Shown here one piece after another: positions 1-10,347 of a stretch of 64,000 nt of DNA. Source of the stretch: Denitratisoma sp. DHT3 (GTDB taxonomy: Bacteria; Pseudomonadota; Gammaproteobacteria; Burkholderiales; Rhodocyclaceae); assembly GCF_007833355.1 (NCBI RefSeq), contig NZ_CP020914.1, forward strand, positions 978,047 through 1,042,046. Reading direction: 5' to 3'. The stretch's first letter is position 1; the number at the start of each line of letters is the position of its first letter. The position numbers and the translations under genes were made by a program. The notes under the pieces are model-generated. The model was given only the letters and a program-made list of their open reading frames with translations, searched no databases and had not been told where the DNA came from.

Positions 1-2154
1 GGTGTCCGGCTGGCGATCGCCTTTGCCATCACCCTAGCCCTGCTGATCATCGTCTCGGTGATCAGCATCACCCGTATTTCAGCCCTCAATGTGGAAATCG
101 CGGATCTCGTCGGCGACAAGTTCCCCAAGACCGTCCAGGCCAACGACATGACCGATGCGCTCAACGTGATCGCCCGGTCGATGCGCAACTCTCTGCTGGT
201 CAAGTCGCCTGACGACTCGCGAAGGGAATTGGAGCGCATCGTCGAACAACGCAGGATCATCGGCGAACGTCTGGAGAAACTGACCGCCACGATCAACACC
301 CCCAAGGGCAAGGAGCTGCTCAAGGCCATGGCCGATGCCCGAGCCGCCTACGTGCCGATGCAGGAGAAGTTCGTTGAACTGGTCCATGCCGGGAAAAAGG
401 ACGAGGCCGCCGAATTCATGCTGGGTTCGGTGCGCAAGCAGCAGAACGAATACATGAAGGCCATCAACGATCTGATCGCCTTCCAAAGCGAATTGATGGC
501 CGAATCGGGCAAGAGCGCGGAAGTCACCGCTTCCGCGGCGACGAAGCTGCTGACCGCCCTGGCCGTGGTCGCCGTCGCGCTCGCCGTGGCGCTGGGTTTC
601 ATCATCACCCGCAGCATCACCGGCCCCACCAGGAAGCTGGTGGACGGCGCCGGCAAGATGGCGCGCGGCGATTTCAACTTCAGGATCGACGTCAATAGCA
701 AGGACGAGGTCGGTACGCTGGCCGATGCCATTCGTTCCCTGCAAGTCGCGGTACAAAAAATGATCGCCGACGCCGACCTGTTGGCCAACGCCGCCGTCGA
801 GGGCAAGCTCTCCACCCGTGCCGATGCCACGCAGCATCAAGGCGATTTCCGCAAGATCGTCGAGGGCGTCAATCACACCCTCGACGCGGTGATCGGCCCG
901 CTGAACGTTGCCGCGGACTACGTCGACCGCATCGCCAGCGGCAACATCCCGCCCAGGATCACCGATACCTACAACGGCGACTTCAACACCATCAAGAACA
1001 ACCTCAACCAGGCCATCGACGCCGTCAACGCCCTCGTCGCCGACGCCAACACCCTCTCCGCCGCCGCCGTCGCCGGCAAGCTCGAAACCCGCGCCGACGC
1101 CTCACGCCATCAGGGCGACTATCGCAAGATCGTCGCCGGCGTCAATGACACCCTCGACGCCGTCATCGGCCCCATCAACGACGTCCAGCGCGTCATGGGC
1201 GCCATGGAACAGGGTGACATGACCCAGACCATCACCCGCGCCTACCAGGGCGATTTCGACACCCTCAAGCTGGCCATCAACAACACCATCGCCAAGCTCT
1301 CGGACACCATCTCCCAGATCAACACCGCCGCCGATGCCCTCAACAACGCCGCCGGACAGGTCTCGGCCACCGCCCAGAGCCTCTCCCAGTCGTCTTCCGA
1401 GCAGGCCGCATCGGTCGAGGAAACCACCGCCTCCGTGGAGCAGATGACCGCGTCCATCAACCAGAACACCGAAAACGCCAAGATCACCGACGACATGGCC
1501 TCCAAGTCCGCCGTCGAGGCCCAGGAGGGCGGCGAGGCCGTGAAGGAGACCGTCGAGGCGATGAAGCAGATCGCCGGCAAGATCGGCATCATCGACGACA
1601 TCGCCTATCAGACCAACCTCCTGGCGCTCAACGCCGCGATCGAGGCCGCCCGCGCCGGCGAGCACGGCAAGGGCTTCGCCGTGGTCGCCGCCGAGGTCAG
1701 GAAACTCGCCGAGCGCTCCCAGGTCGCCGCCCAGGAAATCGGCGAACTCGCCGGCTCCTCCGTCAAGATGGCGGAAAAGGCCGGTACTCTGCTCGACGAG
1801 ATGGTCCCTTCCATCAAGAAGACTTCCGATCTCGTCCAGGAGATCGCCTCCGCCTCCCAGGAACAGTCCTCCGGCGTCGGCCAGATCAACGGCGCCATGG
1901 GCCAGCTCAACAAGGCCACCCAGCAGAACGCCTCCGCTTCCGAGGAACTCGCCGCCACCGCCGAGGAAATGGGCGGACAGGCCTCTCAGCTCCAGCAATT
2001 GATGGGCTTCTTCTCCGTCGACGGCAAAACCGGAGGAACGGCAAGCGCCTTCAAGTCGCCCAGGACCGCCGCGACTCCCTCCACGCCCCGGCACGGCGCA
2101 CTGAAAGCAGTTGCGGCGCCCGCCCTCTCCGAGCAAGACTTCGAACGCTTCTGA
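1..2154 (+). CDS. Methyl-accepting chemotaxis protein, 5' end outside the window
   Basis: Transmembrane chemoreceptor that controls CheA through CheW. The reading frame is open from base 1 and encodes a hydrophobic stretch running into the GTG at 58, so the true start lies upstream. In order it shows the end of TM1, a helical periplasmic sensor (about 130 residues, four-helix-bundle type), TM2 near residues 163-185 counted from base 58, a HAMP domain, two HAMP-like repeats carrying the words HQGDFRKIV or HQGDYRKIV followed by TLDAVIGP, and the signalling hairpin ([20 protein letters not shown]). It ends in FERF with no NWETF-type CheR/CheB tether. Bases 875-2042 are duplicated in the receptor gene at 2888. 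cheW follows after 15 bp. Family is certain; the ligand cannot be told. Confidence 0.95.
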   Translation, partial: GVRLAIAFAITLALLIIVSVISITRISALNVEIADLVGDKFPKTVQANDMTDALNVIARSMRNSLLVKSPDDSRRELERIVEQRRIIGERLEKLTATINTPKGKELLKAMADARAAYVPMQEKFVELVHAGKKDEAAEFMLGSVRKQQNEYMKAINDLIAFQSELMAESGKSAEVTASAATKLLTALAVVAVALAVALGFIITRSITGPTRKLVDGAGKMARGDFNFRIDVNSKDEVGTLADAIRSLQVAVQKMIADADLLANAAVEGKLSTRADATQHQGDFRKIVEGVNHTLDAVIGPLNVAADYVDRIASGNIPPRITDTYNGDFNTIKNNLNQAIDAVNALVADANTLSAAAVAGKLETRADASRHQGDYRKIVAGVNDTLDAVIGPINDVQRVMGAMEQGDMTQTITRAYQGDFDTLKLAINNTIAKLSDTISQINTAADALNNAAGQVSATAQSLSQSSSEQAASVEETTASVEQMTASINQNTENAKITDDMASKSAVEAQEGGEAVKETVEAMKQIAGKIGIIDDIAYQTNLLALNAAIEAARAGEHGKGFAVVAAEVRKLAERSQVAAQEIGELAGSSVKMAEKAGTLLDEMVPSIKKTSDLVQEIASASQEQSSGVGQINGAMGQLNKATQQNASASEELAATAEEMGGQASQLQQLMGFFSVDGKTGGTASAFKSPRTAATPSTPRHGALKAVAAPALSEQDFERF
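875..2042 (+). repeat. 1168-bp direct repeat, copy 1
   Basis: Covers the two HAMP-like modules and the whole signalling domain of the first receptor. It matches 4140-5307 at a constant offset of 3265 bp. Both ends are sharp: before 875 and after 2042 the two genes diverge at once. Reading frames on both strands give identical proteins across both copies, so synonymous sites match too. Confidence 0.93.
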
Positions 2155-2169
2155 TCCGGAGATCGAGCC

Positions 2170-2736
2170 ATGGGACAATTGAAGACGACCCAATCGACAG
2201 CGGTGGCCAAGGTCTCCGCCGCCCAGGAAGCGGTTCAGCAATACCTGACCTTTCTCCTCTCGGGCGAGATGTACGCGGTGGGTATCCTCAACGTCAAGGA
2301 AATCATCGAGTACGGTCAGTTGACCGAAATCCCGATGATGCCGGCGTTCATCCGCGGCGTGATCAATCTGCGGGGCAGCGTGGTGCCGGTCATCGATCTG
2401 GCCGCCCGCTTCGGCGGGCAGCAGACGGCGGTATCCCGCCGCACCTGCATCGTGATCATCGAATTGACGGGGAGCGGAAACTCCGCCGAGGACCGCCACG
2501 ACGTCGGCGTCGTGGTCGACGCGGTCTCGGAAGTGCTGGAGGTTTCCAGCGCCGACATCGAGCCCCCACCCGCCTTTGGCGCCAACATCAGGGCCGATTT
2601 CATCGATGGCATGGGAAAGATCGCCGGCAAGTTCGTGATCATCCTCAATATCCAACGGGTGCTCTCCATCGACGAGATCGCCCAACTCGCCACCTTGAAG
2701 GAGCACGGCACGGAGGCCGCCGCCGAAGCCGCCTGA
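2170..2736 (+). CDS. cheW: Chemotaxis coupling protein CheW
   Basis: Adaptor linking chemoreceptors to the histidine kinase CheA. The 188-residue product has the CheW beta-barrel core from about residue 22 (QQYLTFLLSGEMYAVGI), the conserved IPMMPAFIRGVINLRGSVVPVIDL segment shortened here to IRGVINLRGSVVPVIDL, and a C-terminal GKIAGKFVIILNI strand. ATG is preceded by GGAGATCG. It lies between two receptor genes, so it presumably serves both. No cheA or cheY is in the window; they would be expected upstream. A short acidic-alanine tail is the only unusual part. Confidence 0.96.
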   Translation: MGQLKTTQSTAVAKVSAAQEAVQQYLTFLLSGEMYAVGILNVKEIIEYGQLTEIPMMPAFIRGVINLRGSVVPVIDLAARFGGQQTAVSRRTCIVIIELTGSGNSAEDRHDVGVVVDAVSEVLEVSSADIEPPPAFGANIRADFIDGMGKIAGKFVIILNIQRVLSIDEIAQLATLKEHGTEAAAEAA

Positions 2737-2748
2737 CCGGGAGGCGAT

Positions 2749-2864
2749 GCAGCTCGCTGCGCTCGGATGTTTTGGGAGCTTCGTGATGGCGCCGAGGGGT
2801 TGCGGCTGACGCCGCGTGCCGCTCTCCCTTGGGGCGGCCCGGCGGAAAAGCTCGTTCTTCACGC
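2749..2864 (+). repeat. Dispersed intergenic repeat, copy A
   Basis: The cheW-receptor gap holds a GC-rich element also seen at 23388-23460 (same orientation), 23651-23760 and 38861-39016 (both inverted). Shared words are GCTCGCTGCGCTCG, GGCGCCGAGGGG, GCCGCGTGCCGCT, CTTGGGGCGGCCCGGCGG and TTCACGC. The stretch 2803-2864 matches the reverse complement of 38861-38925 at most positions. Confidence 0.75.
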
Positions 2865-2887
2865 TAACCCACAACAGGAAAAACAAG

Positions 2888-5797
2888 ATGGCACTGAGTT
2901 CGATACGCGTACGGCTGCTGCTTTTGTTCTCTGCCCTGGCGCTTGGGATAGCGTGGTATCTATTCGTCGACTTGCGCGGTGAAACCGCTCGATTGCAGGA
3001 AGGTGGCCAAATCTCCGCATTGAGCGAGATTGCCGTCGGCAGCAGCGCGCTCATCCATGAATTGCAGAAGGAGCGGGGCATCTCCGCCGGCTTCATCGGC
3101 TCCCAGGGCGGGAAATTCCGCGCCGAACTCGACAAGCAGCGCCAGGACACGGATCTTCAGCGCAAGGCCCTGACCGAGAAATTTCCCCGGCTCGCACCGG
3201 ACTTGCCTGCCGCCATTGCCGACGAAATCCGCAAAGCCAATACCGCACTCGCCACCATCGACGGCAAGCGCCAGGAAATCAGCCGTTTGAGCCTGGCCGG
3301 TCCGGATTCGTTCGCATTTTTCACCGGCGCCATCGATGCCTATCTGCGCGCCGTGACGGGTATTTCCCCTACGCTCTCCGACGCCGAAATGATGCGGGCG
3401 TTTTCCACCTACACCATGTTCCTCGGCGCCAAGGAACAGGCAGGAAGAGAGCGTGCGACCAGCAATGCCGCGCTCGCCGCCGACAAGCCGCTCGACCTGC
3501 CCCTGCTGCGCCGCCTGATCGGCATTCTGACCAGTCAGGAGAATTATTTGGCGCAATTCCGCATCGTCGCCACTGAAGCGCAGAACGCGGCGCTCGACAG
3601 GCTGCTGGACAGCCAGGCCAGCCGCGACACGGCCGCCATGCGCAAACAAATCCTGGAAAAGTCGGCGGAAGGCAATTTCGGCATCCAGCCTGCGGCATGG
3701 TTCGCCACCATCACCGAAAAAATCGACGCCATGAAGGCGATGGAAGACGCCATCGCGGCGGACATCACCACCCGCACCGACGCGCTCCAGCACAGCGCCC
3801 GGCAAGGCCTGTTCCTCTCGATATTCTCCTCCCTGCTCGTGGGCGCCCTTACCGCGGTCTTCGTGCTGCTGCTGACGCGTACCCTGCGCGCCGTCCAGGG
3901 CGCCACCGAAAACGCCCATCGCATCGCGACCGGCGATCTGGGCAAGACGCCCACCGTGACCCGCGAGGACGAAATCGGCAAGCTGGAACAAGCGGTGGCC
4001 GACATCCATTTCCGGATTTCTGCCTTGATCGAGGACACCCGCAATCTCGAAGAGGCCGCCATCCACGGCCAACTCACCCAACGCGCCGACGCATCGCGCC
4101 ATCAGGGCGACTATCGAAAAATCGTCCAGGGCTTCAACGACACCCTCGACGCGGTGATCGGCCCGCTGAACGTTGCCGCGGACTACGTCGACCGCATCGC
4201 CAGCGGCAACATCCCGCCCAGGATCACCGATACCTACAACGGCGACTTCAACACCATCAAGAACAACCTCAACCAGGCCATCGACGCCGTCAACGCCCTC
4301 GTCGCCGACGCCAACACCCTCTCCGCCGCCGCCGTCGCCGGCAAGCTCGAAACCCGCGCCGACGCCTCACGCCATCAGGGCGACTATCGCAAGATCGTCG
4401 CCGGCGTCAATGACACCCTCGACGCCGTCATCGGCCCCATCAACGACGTCCAGCGCGTCATGGGCGCCATGGAACAGGGTGACATGACCCAGACCATCAC
4501 CCGCGCCTACCAGGGCGATTTCGACACCCTCAAGCTGGCCATCAACAACACCATCGCCAAGCTCTCGGACACCATCTCCCAGATCAACACCGCCGCCGAT
4601 GCCCTCAACAACGCCGCCGGACAGGTCTCGGCCACCGCCCAGAGCCTCTCCCAGTCGTCTTCCGAGCAGGCCGCATCGGTCGAGGAAACCACCGCCTCCG
4701 TGGAGCAGATGACCGCGTCCATCAACCAGAACACCGAAAACGCCAAGATCACCGACGACATGGCCTCCAAGTCCGCCGTCGAGGCCCAGGAGGGCGGCGA
4801 GGCCGTGAAGGAGACCGTCGAGGCGATGAAGCAGATCGCCGGCAAGATCGGCATCATCGACGACATCGCCTATCAGACCAACCTCCTGGCGCTCAACGCC
4901 GCGATCGAGGCCGCCCGCGCCGGCGAGCACGGCAAGGGCTTCGCCGTGGTCGCCGCCGAGGTCAGGAAACTCGCCGAGCGCTCCCAGGTCGCCGCCCAGG
5001 AAATCGGCGAACTCGCCGGCTCCTCCGTCAAGATGGCGGAAAAGGCCGGTACTCTGCTCGACGAGATGGTCCCTTCCATCAAGAAGACTTCCGATCTCGT
5101 CCAGGAGATCGCCTCCGCCTCCCAGGAACAGTCCTCCGGCGTCGGCCAGATCAACGGCGCCATGGGCCAGCTCAACAAGGCCACCCAGCAGAACGCCTCC
5201 GCTTCCGAGGAACTCGCCGCCACCGCCGAGGAAATGGGCGGACAGGCCTCTCAGCTCCAGCAATTGATGGGCTTCTTCTCCGTCGACGGCAAAACCGGAG
5301 GAACGGCTGCGGCGGGCATGTCCAGCGGTGCTTACCATGCTCCACATGCCCCAATGGCCGCCCGCCCCCGTCAGTTCTCGGTGATTCAAGGCAACCCCGA
5401 ACCGCGGCACGCCGCGACCGACGCGCCGGCAGTCCACCTGGCGATCACCCCCGAGGTGCTGGACAAGGCGATCGATGCCCATACCCAGTGGAAAACCCGG
5501 CTGCGCCAGTGCATGAGCGATCCCGGCAAATGCCCCGACCCCGCGGTGGTGGAAAAGGCCAACGTCTGCGGCCTCGGCCAATGGATCTACGGCGACGGCG
5601 CCAAACTGAGTTCGGAATCCATGTACCAGCAGCTCCGCCAGGATCACGTCCAGTTTCACAAATGCGCCGCGCAAATCATCCGCACCATCCAGCGCGGCGA
5701 CCTGTCCGAAGCCCAGCGCATCATGGAAACCGACTATCGGAAAGTGTCGACGGCCGTGGTGTCGATGCTGAGCCGGATGAAAAAATATTGCCAGTAA
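2888..5797 (+). CDS. Methyl-accepting chemotaxis protein with NIT sensor and C-terminal CZB zinc domain
   Basis: 969-residue chemoreceptor. ATG 2888 is chosen because AGGAAAAAC lies just before it and TM1 ([18 protein letters not shown]) follows at once; an earlier in-frame start at 2816 would translate the repeat element. Residues about 40-300 form a NIT (nitrate/nitrite-sensing) domain, with [19 protein letters not shown] as its signature. Then come TM2, HAMP, three [13 protein letters not shown] modules and the standard signalling domain. Residues 853-969 are a CZB domain with the expected Zn ligands His865, Cys894 (CGLGQW), His920 and His924. Known CZB receptors respond to zinc or oxidants; NIT domains can bind nitrate or nitrite. 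Bases 4140-5307 duplicate the preceding receptor gene. NIT plus CZB on one receptor suggests two inputs (inference). Confidence 0.95.
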   Translation: MALSSIRVRLLLLFSALALGIAWYLFVDLRGETARLQEGGQISALSEIAVGSSALIHELQKERGISAGFIGSQGGKFRAELDKQRQDTDLQRKALTEKFPRLAPDLPAAIADEIRKANTALATIDGKRQEISRLSLAGPDSFAFFTGAIDAYLRAVTGISPTLSDAEMMRAFSTYTMFLGAKEQAGRERATSNAALAADKPLDLPLLRRLIGILTSQENYLAQFRIVATEAQNAALDRLLDSQASRDTAAMRKQILEKSAEGNFGIQPAAWFATITEKIDAMKAMEDAIAADITTRTDALQHSARQGLFLSIFSSLLVGALTAVFVLLLTRTLRAVQGATENAHRIATGDLGKTPTVTREDEIGKLEQAVADIHFRISALIEDTRNLEEAAIHGQLTQRADASRHQGDYRKIVQGFNDTLDAVIGPLNVAADYVDRIASGNIPPRITDTYNGDFNTIKNNLNQAIDAVNALVADANTLSAAAVAGKLETRADASRHQGDYRKIVAGVNDTLDAVIGPINDVQRVMGAMEQGDMTQTITRAYQGDFDTLKLAINNTIAKLSDTISQINTAADALNNAAGQVSATAQSLSQSSSEQAASVEETTASVEQMTASINQNTENAKITDDMASKSAVEAQEGGEAVKETVEAMKQIAGKIGIIDDIAYQTNLLALNAAIEAARAGEHGKGFAVVAAEVRKLAERSQVAAQEIGELAGSSVKMAEKAGTLLDEMVPSIKKTSDLVQEIASASQEQSSGVGQINGAMGQLNKATQQNASASEELAATAEEMGGQASQLQQLMGFFSVDGKTGGTAAAGMSSGAYHAPHAPMAARPRQFSVIQGNPEPRHAATDAPAVHLAITPEVLDKAIDAHTQWKTRLRQCMSDPGKCPDPAVVEKANVCGLGQWIYGDGAKLSSESMYQQLRQDHVQFHKCAAQIIRTIQRGDLSEAQRIMETDYRKVSTAVVSMLSRMKKYCQ
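4140..5307 (+). repeat. 1168-bp direct repeat, copy 2
   Basis: Second copy of 875-2042, inside the NIT/CZB receptor gene. Divergence resumes at 5308, where this gene continues to its CZB tail and the other receptor ends with an unrelated tail. The sharp edges inside coding sequence point to gene conversion or recent segmental exchange. Confidence 0.93.
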
Positions 5798-5803
5798 CAC
5801 GCC

Positions 5804-5832
5804 GTGCCGGCCCGGAAAGCACCGGCCGGCAC
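5804..5832. other. Stem-loop between receptor and cheR
   Basis: GTGCCGGCC and GGCCGGCAC form a perfect 9-bp stem around an 11-nt loop, 6 bp after the receptor stop. There is no T-run, so it is more likely an RNA-stability or repeat hairpin than a terminator. Confidence 0.45.
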
Positions 5833-5861
5833 CTCCCCGATAGCGACTACCCGATTCCGCC

Positions 5862-6671
5862 GTGCTCAATTCACCAGAAATCACCGACGCCGAATTCGCC
5901 CAGTTCCAGAAACTGATCTACAAGATCGCGGGCATCAGCATGTCCGACGCCAAGAAGATCCTGCTGGTAGGACGCCTTTCCAAGCGCCTGCGCCATTACA
6001 ACTTCTCCAGTTATGGCCAGTACTACCGCCTTGTCACGAGCGGTACGGCCGACCAGGAGCTTCAGCTCATGGTGGATCTGCTGACCACCAACGAGACCTA
6101 TTTTTTCCGCGAGGGCAAGCACTTCGACTTCCTCAGGAACGTCGCCGCCGCGCACCCCGCGGGCCGGCCCTTCAATGTCTGGAGCGCCGCGGCCAGCACG
6201 GGCGAGGAAATCTATACCATCTGCATGGTGCTGGCGGACGTGCTGGGCATCGACGGGAACTGGACCGTCACCGGCTCCGACATCAATCTCTCGGTGCTGA
6301 AAACCGCCGAGGCGGGCCATTACGTCCTGGACCGCACGCGCGGCCTGCCGCCGGAATACCTGCGCAAATACTGCCTGAAAGGCGTGCGGGAGCAGGAAGG
6401 CACCTTCCTCATCGACAAGCGGCTGCGCGACCATACCCGCTTTCTACAGGTCAATCTCAATAATCAACTGCCCGAACTCGGCCCTTTCGAGGTCATCTTC
6501 CTGCGCAATGTGATGATCTACTTCGATCAGGAGACCAAGCGGCGGGTGGTTGGACGGCTCATCCAGAAACTGCGCCCGGGCGGATGTTTCATCGTCGGCC
6601 ATTCCGAAACCCTGAACGGCATCAATGACGAGGTGCGGGCGGTACACCCAACGATTTATCGCAAGCCATGA
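5862..6671 (+). CDS. cheR: Chemotaxis protein methyltransferase CheR
   Basis: SAM-dependent enzyme that methylates glutamates on chemoreceptors. The 269-residue product has the N-terminal helical CheR domain with [10 protein letters not shown] (75-84), the SAM-binding SAAASTGEE loop (108-116), and the catalytic-domain words [10 protein letters not shown] and [10 protein letters not shown]. The start is GTG with no visible Shine-Dalgarno; the next ATG (5940) would remove part of the N-terminal domain, so GTG is preferred. The stop overlaps the cheB start as ATGA, suggesting translational coupling. Confidence 0.96.
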   Translation: MLNSPEITDAEFAQFQKLIYKIAGISMSDAKKILLVGRLSKRLRHYNFSSYGQYYRLVTSGTADQELQLMVDLLTTNETYFFREGKHFDFLRNVAAAHPAGRPFNVWSAAASTGEEIYTICMVLADVLGIDGNWTVTGSDINLSVLKTAEAGHYVLDRTRGLPPEYLRKYCLKGVREQEGTFLIDKRLRDHTRFLQVNLNNQLPELGPFEVIFLRNVMIYFDQETKRRVVGRLIQKLRPGGCFIVGHSETLNGINDEVRAVHPTIYRKP

Positions 6672-7756
6672 ACACGAAGATCAAGGTAATGGTGGTGGAT
6701 GACTCCGCCGTGGTGCGCCAGGCCGCGCGCGAGATACTCGCCAAGTATCCCGAAATCGAGGTCCTGGGCGCGGCGGCCGACCCGATTTTCGCCCTGGAAA
6801 CCATGAAGCGTGCCTGGCCCGACGTGATCGTGCTGGACATTGAAATGCCGCGCATGGATGGCATCACCTTCCTCAAGAAGATCATGGCCGAGCACCCCAC
6901 GCCGGTCGTGATCTGCTCGACCCTGACGGAAAAGGGAGCGCAGACCACCATCGAGGCCATGGCCGCCGGCGCCGTCACCATCATCACCAAACCCAAGATG
7001 GGCCTCAAGCAGTTCCTGACGGATTCCTCCGCCGACATGGTGGCCGCCATCAAGGCCGCCGCCCAGGCCAACGTCAGGCGCCTGGGCACTGTCCGCAATG
7101 CGCCGGGCAGCGCGCCGCCGCCCCCCAAGCTGACCGCGGATGCGGTCCTGGCGGCCAGGGCCGCATCGTCGACAGCCATGAGCCAGACCACGGACCGGGT
7201 GATCGCCATCGGCACGTCCACCGGCGGCACCCAGGCCCTGGAGGCGGTGCTCACCCGCTTGCCGGCGGTCTGCCCCGGCATCGTGATCGTGCAGCACATG
7301 CCGGAAAAGTTCACCGCCATGTTCGCCCAGCGTCTGGACAGCCTGTGCAAGATCGAAGTGCGGGAAGCCAGGAACGGCGACCGGGTGATCCCGGGCCGGG
7401 CGCTGATCGCGCCCGGCGGCCGCCACATGATGTTGAAGCGCAGCGGCGCCCAATACCAAGTGGAGGTCGCCGACGGTCCGCTGGTCAATCGGCACAAGCC
7501 TTCGGTGGACGTGCTGTTCCGCTCGACGGCGCAGGTGGCCGGCAAGAATGCGCTGGGCATCATCATGACGGGCATGGGAGACGACGGCGCGCGCGGGCTG
7601 AAGGAAATGCACGACGCCGGCGCCCCCACCATCGCCGAGGACGAGTCGACCTGCGTGGTGTTCGGCATGCCCAAGGAAGCGATCAAGGCCGGCGCCGTGG
7701 ACAAGGTGGTGCCATTGCACCGCATCCCCGACGAGATCATCGGCTATGGCGCATGA
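6668..7756 (+). CDS. cheB: Protein-glutamate methylesterase/glutaminase CheB
   Basis: 362-residue response regulator that removes receptor methyl groups. The receiver domain is residues 5-125 with acidic pair Asp11-Asp12, phospho-acceptor Asp57 ([11 protein letters not shown]) and Lys108. The methylesterase domain begins near 178 and shows the catalytic triad: Ser184 in GTSTGG, His210 in VQHMP and Asp305 or 306 in MTGMGDDGA. It overlaps cheR by 4 bp. After it the chemotaxis operon is interrupted by hoxFUYHW and only cheD resumes at 13045. Confidence 0.97.
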   Translation: MNTKIKVMVVDDSAVVRQAAREILAKYPEIEVLGAAADPIFALETMKRAWPDVIVLDIEMPRMDGITFLKKIMAEHPTPVVICSTLTEKGAQTTIEAMAAGAVTIITKPKMGLKQFLTDSSADMVAAIKAAAQANVRRLGTVRNAPGSAPPPPKLTADAVLAARAASSTAMSQTTDRVIAIGTSTGGTQALEAVLTRLPAVCPGIVIVQHMPEKFTAMFAQRLDSLCKIEVREARNGDRVIPGRALIAPGGRHMMLKRSGAQYQVEVADGPLVNRHKPSVDVLFRSTAQVAGKNALGIIMTGMGDDGARGLKEMHDAGAPTIAEDESTCVVFGMPKEAIKAGAVDKVVPLHRIPDEIIGYGA

Positions 7757-7840
7757 GCGGCCATCCGATCCATGCGGGGCAATCTGAATCCTTGACCAAA
7801 GTGTATTCTTGGCATCGAAACGCGGATCCAGGAGATTGAT

Positions 7841-9634
7841 GTGACCAACCCGCTCGATACATGCCTGATGCCGATCATCGACCGTCATCGCCGGGACGGC
7901 ACGCGGCTGGTGCAGATACTGTGGGATGTCCAGGATCAGCTCGGCTGGCTTCCCCCCGAGGCCCTGACCCGGATCGCCGAGGCCGTCGGCTGGCCCCGCG
8001 CGAACGTGGAGAGCACCGCCGGTTTCTACAGCTTTTTCCACACCCGTCCCATGGGCCGGTACCGCGTTCTCTGGAGCGACAACATCACCGACCGGATGCT
8101 GGGCAGCCAGGACTTGATGCAGACCCTGTGTCAAAAGCTCTGGCTGGAACCGGGCCGGGTCTCCGAGGACGGTCTGGTCAGCGTCGACACCACGTCCTGC
8201 ACCGGCCTGTGCGACCAGGGGCCGGCGCTCCTGGTCAACTACCGGGCCATGCCCGGGGCGACGCCGGAGCGGGTGGACAAGATCGCCAGCCTGATCCGGA
8301 ACCGGGTTCCCCTGGCCGACTGGCCCCAGGAATGGTTCCGCATCGAGGACAACATCCGTCGCCGCGACGTCCTGCTCGGCCACGATCTGGTGCCCGGCGA
8401 AGCGCTGTCCGCCGCCCTGGCGCGGGGGGCGGAGGCGATGATCGCCGAAGTCAAGCGCGCCAACCTGCGCGGGCGCGGCGGCGCCGGCTTCGGCACCGCC
8501 GCCAAATGGGAAGCCTGCCGTCAGGCGCCGGGCGACCGGCGTTACGTCGTCTGCAATGCCGACGAAGGGGAACCCGGCACCTTCAAGGATCGGGTGCTGC
8601 TGACCCGCCACGCCGACCTGGTGTTCGAAGGCATGACCATCGCCGGCCACGCCATCGGCGCGGCCAGCGGCCTGCTATATCTGCGCGGCGAATACCGCTA
8701 TCTGAAGGACGATCTGGAGGCGGTCCTGGCGCGGCGACGGCGCGACGGCCTGCTGGGCGAGAACATTCTCGGCACCCGCTTCGCTTTCGAGATCGAAATC
8801 CACCTGGGGGCCGGCGCCTACGTCTGCGGCGAGGAATCGGCCTTGATCGAGTCGCTCGAAGGCAAGCCGGGCAAACCCCGGATCCGCCCCCCCTTCCCCG
8901 TGGTCCGGGGCTACCTCGGGCAGCCGACAGCGGTCAACAACGTGGAAACCCTGGCCGCCGCCTGCCTGGTTGCCGCCCACGGCGGCGAGTGGTTCGCCGC
9001 CATCGGCACGGCGAAGTCGACGGGCACCAAGCTGCTGTCGATTTCCGGCGACGTGGCGCGGCCCGGCATTTACGAGTATCCCTTCGGCGTCAGCGTCGCC
9101 CAGGTGCTGGCCGACTGCGGCGCGAACGATCCGCAGGCGGTGCAGGTTTCCGGCGCGGCCGGCGTCTGCCTCGCCGGCAACGAGCTCTCCCGCCGCATCG
9201 CCTTCGAGGACATCCCCACCGCCGGCTCCTTCATGGTCTTCGACCACAGCCGCGACATGTTCGACGTGGCGCGGAATTTCGTCGACTTCTTCGCCCACGA
9301 GTCCTGCGGTTTCTGCACGCCGTGCCGGGTCGGCACGGCGATCAACAAGCGGCTGATGCGGAAGATCGCCGATGGCCAGGGTTCCCCCTACGACATCGAC
9401 GAGATGTTCAAGCTGCACCGCCTGATGCAGGGCACCAGCCATTGCGGTCTGGGCAACAGCGCCAGCAGCGCCCTGTTCGACACCCTGACCAAATTCAAGC
9501 CGGCCTTCGAGCGACGCCTGCGATCCCTGGAATATGAGCCGGGCTTCGACCTGGACCACGCCCTGTCCCACGCCCGGCAGATGACCGGCCGCGACGATCC
9601 GGGCGCCCATCTGAACCAGGAGGCCGAAGCATGA
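7841..9634 (+). CDS. hoxF: NAD-reducing hydrogenase diaphorase subunit HoxF
   Basis: FMN- and NAD-binding subunit of the cytoplasmic bidirectional hydrogenase HoxFUYH; it passes H2-derived electrons to NAD+. The 597 residues are a NuoE-like part (1-160) fused to a NuoF-like part. GTG 7841 follows AGGAG at a good distance; the overlapping ATG at 7839 runs straight into a stop. Visible motifs are GRGGAGFG (211-218), CNADEGEPGTFKD and the 4Fe-4S set Cys489, 492, 495 and 535. In the NuoE-like part only the CxxxC pair (Cys120, Cys124) is present; the first Cys pair expected for a 2Fe-2S site is absent (VLWSDNITDRML). Some HoxF-type proteins are known to lack this cluster, so this is not read as damage. 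It overlaps hoxU by 4 bp. Confidence 0.96.
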   Translation: MTNPLDTCLMPIIDRHRRDGTRLVQILWDVQDQLGWLPPEALTRIAEAVGWPRANVESTAGFYSFFHTRPMGRYRVLWSDNITDRMLGSQDLMQTLCQKLWLEPGRVSEDGLVSVDTTSCTGLCDQGPALLVNYRAMPGATPERVDKIASLIRNRVPLADWPQEWFRIEDNIRRRDVLLGHDLVPGEALSAALARGAEAMIAEVKRANLRGRGGAGFGTAAKWEACRQAPGDRRYVVCNADEGEPGTFKDRVLLTRHADLVFEGMTIAGHAIGAASGLLYLRGEYRYLKDDLEAVLARRRRDGLLGENILGTRFAFEIEIHLGAGAYVCGEESALIESLEGKPGKPRIRPPFPVVRGYLGQPTAVNNVETLAAACLVAAHGGEWFAAIGTAKSTGTKLLSISGDVARPGIYEYPFGVSVAQVLADCGANDPQAVQVSGAAGVCLAGNELSRRIAFEDIPTAGSFMVFDHSRDMFDVARNFVDFFAHESCGFCTPCRVGTAINKRLMRKIADGQGSPYDIDEMFKLHRLMQGTSHCGLGNSASSALFDTLTKFKPAFERRLRSLEYEPGFDLDHALSHARQMTGRDDPGAHLNQEAEA

Positions 9635-10347
9635 GCGACTCTCCCGCCCTGCCCGTCTTCATTCTCGACGACGAGGAAATCCCCTTCACGCCGGGCCAGA
9701 CCATCATCCAGGCGGCCCGTGCCGCCGGCAAGTACATTCCCCATCTGTGCTGGCATCCGGACTTCGCGGCCCATGGCTCCTGCAAGCTATGCACCGTCAA
9801 GGTCGACGGCCGCATGGGCGCGGCCTGCACCGTCGAGGCGCGCGCCGGACAGGTCGTGGAGAACCGCGGTCCGGAGCTGGACGACAAGCGCCGCACCCTG
9901 CTGCAGATGCTGTTCGTCGAAGGCAACCACTTCTGCCCATCCTGCGAGAAAAGCGGCGACTGCGTCCTCCAGGCGACCGCCTACGAGCTGGGCATGATGT
10001 CGCCGCATTTCGACCATTTCTATCCCGATCGGCCGGTGGATGCCTCCCATCCCGACGTGCTGCTCGATTTCAACCGCTGCATCATGTGCGAGCTATGCAC
10101 GCGGGCCAGTCGCGACGTGGACGGCAAGAACGTCTTCGCCCTTTCCGGACGGGGCACCGCTTCCCATCTGATCGTCAACAGCGAATCGGGGCGCCTGGCG
10201 GATACCGATTTTTCGGTGCATGACCGGGCGGCCAGCATCTGTCCGGTCGGCGTCATCCTGAAGAAGCGGGTGGGTTTCGCCACGCCGATCGGCCAACGCC
10301 GGTTCGATGTCCGCCCCATCAGCGCCCAGGTCGAGGAGGATATCTGA
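9631..10347 (+). CDS. hoxU: NAD-reducing hydrogenase diaphorase subunit HoxU
   Basis: Iron-sulfur subunit that relays electrons between the hydrogenase and diaphorase modules, homologous to the N-terminus of NuoG. In 238 residues it carries a plant-type 2Fe-2S site (Cys40, 51, 54, 66), the His-Cys 4Fe-4S motif (His100, Cys102, 105, 111) and a further 4Fe-4S site (Cys150, 153, 156, 204). All expected ligands are present. It starts inside the hoxF stop and its own TGA overlaps the hoxY ATG, so hoxF, hoxU and hoxY are translationally coupled. Confidence 0.96.
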   Translation: MSDSPALPVFILDDEEIPFTPGQTIIQAARAAGKYIPHLCWHPDFAAHGSCKLCTVKVDGRMGAACTVEARAGQVVENRGPELDDKRRTLLQMLFVEGNHFCPSCEKSGDCVLQATAYELGMMSPHFDHFYPDRPVDASHPDVLLDFNRCIMCELCTRASRDVDGKNVFALSGRGTASHLIVNSESGRLADTDFSVHDRAASICPVGVILKKRVGFATPIGQRRFDVRPISAQVEEDI

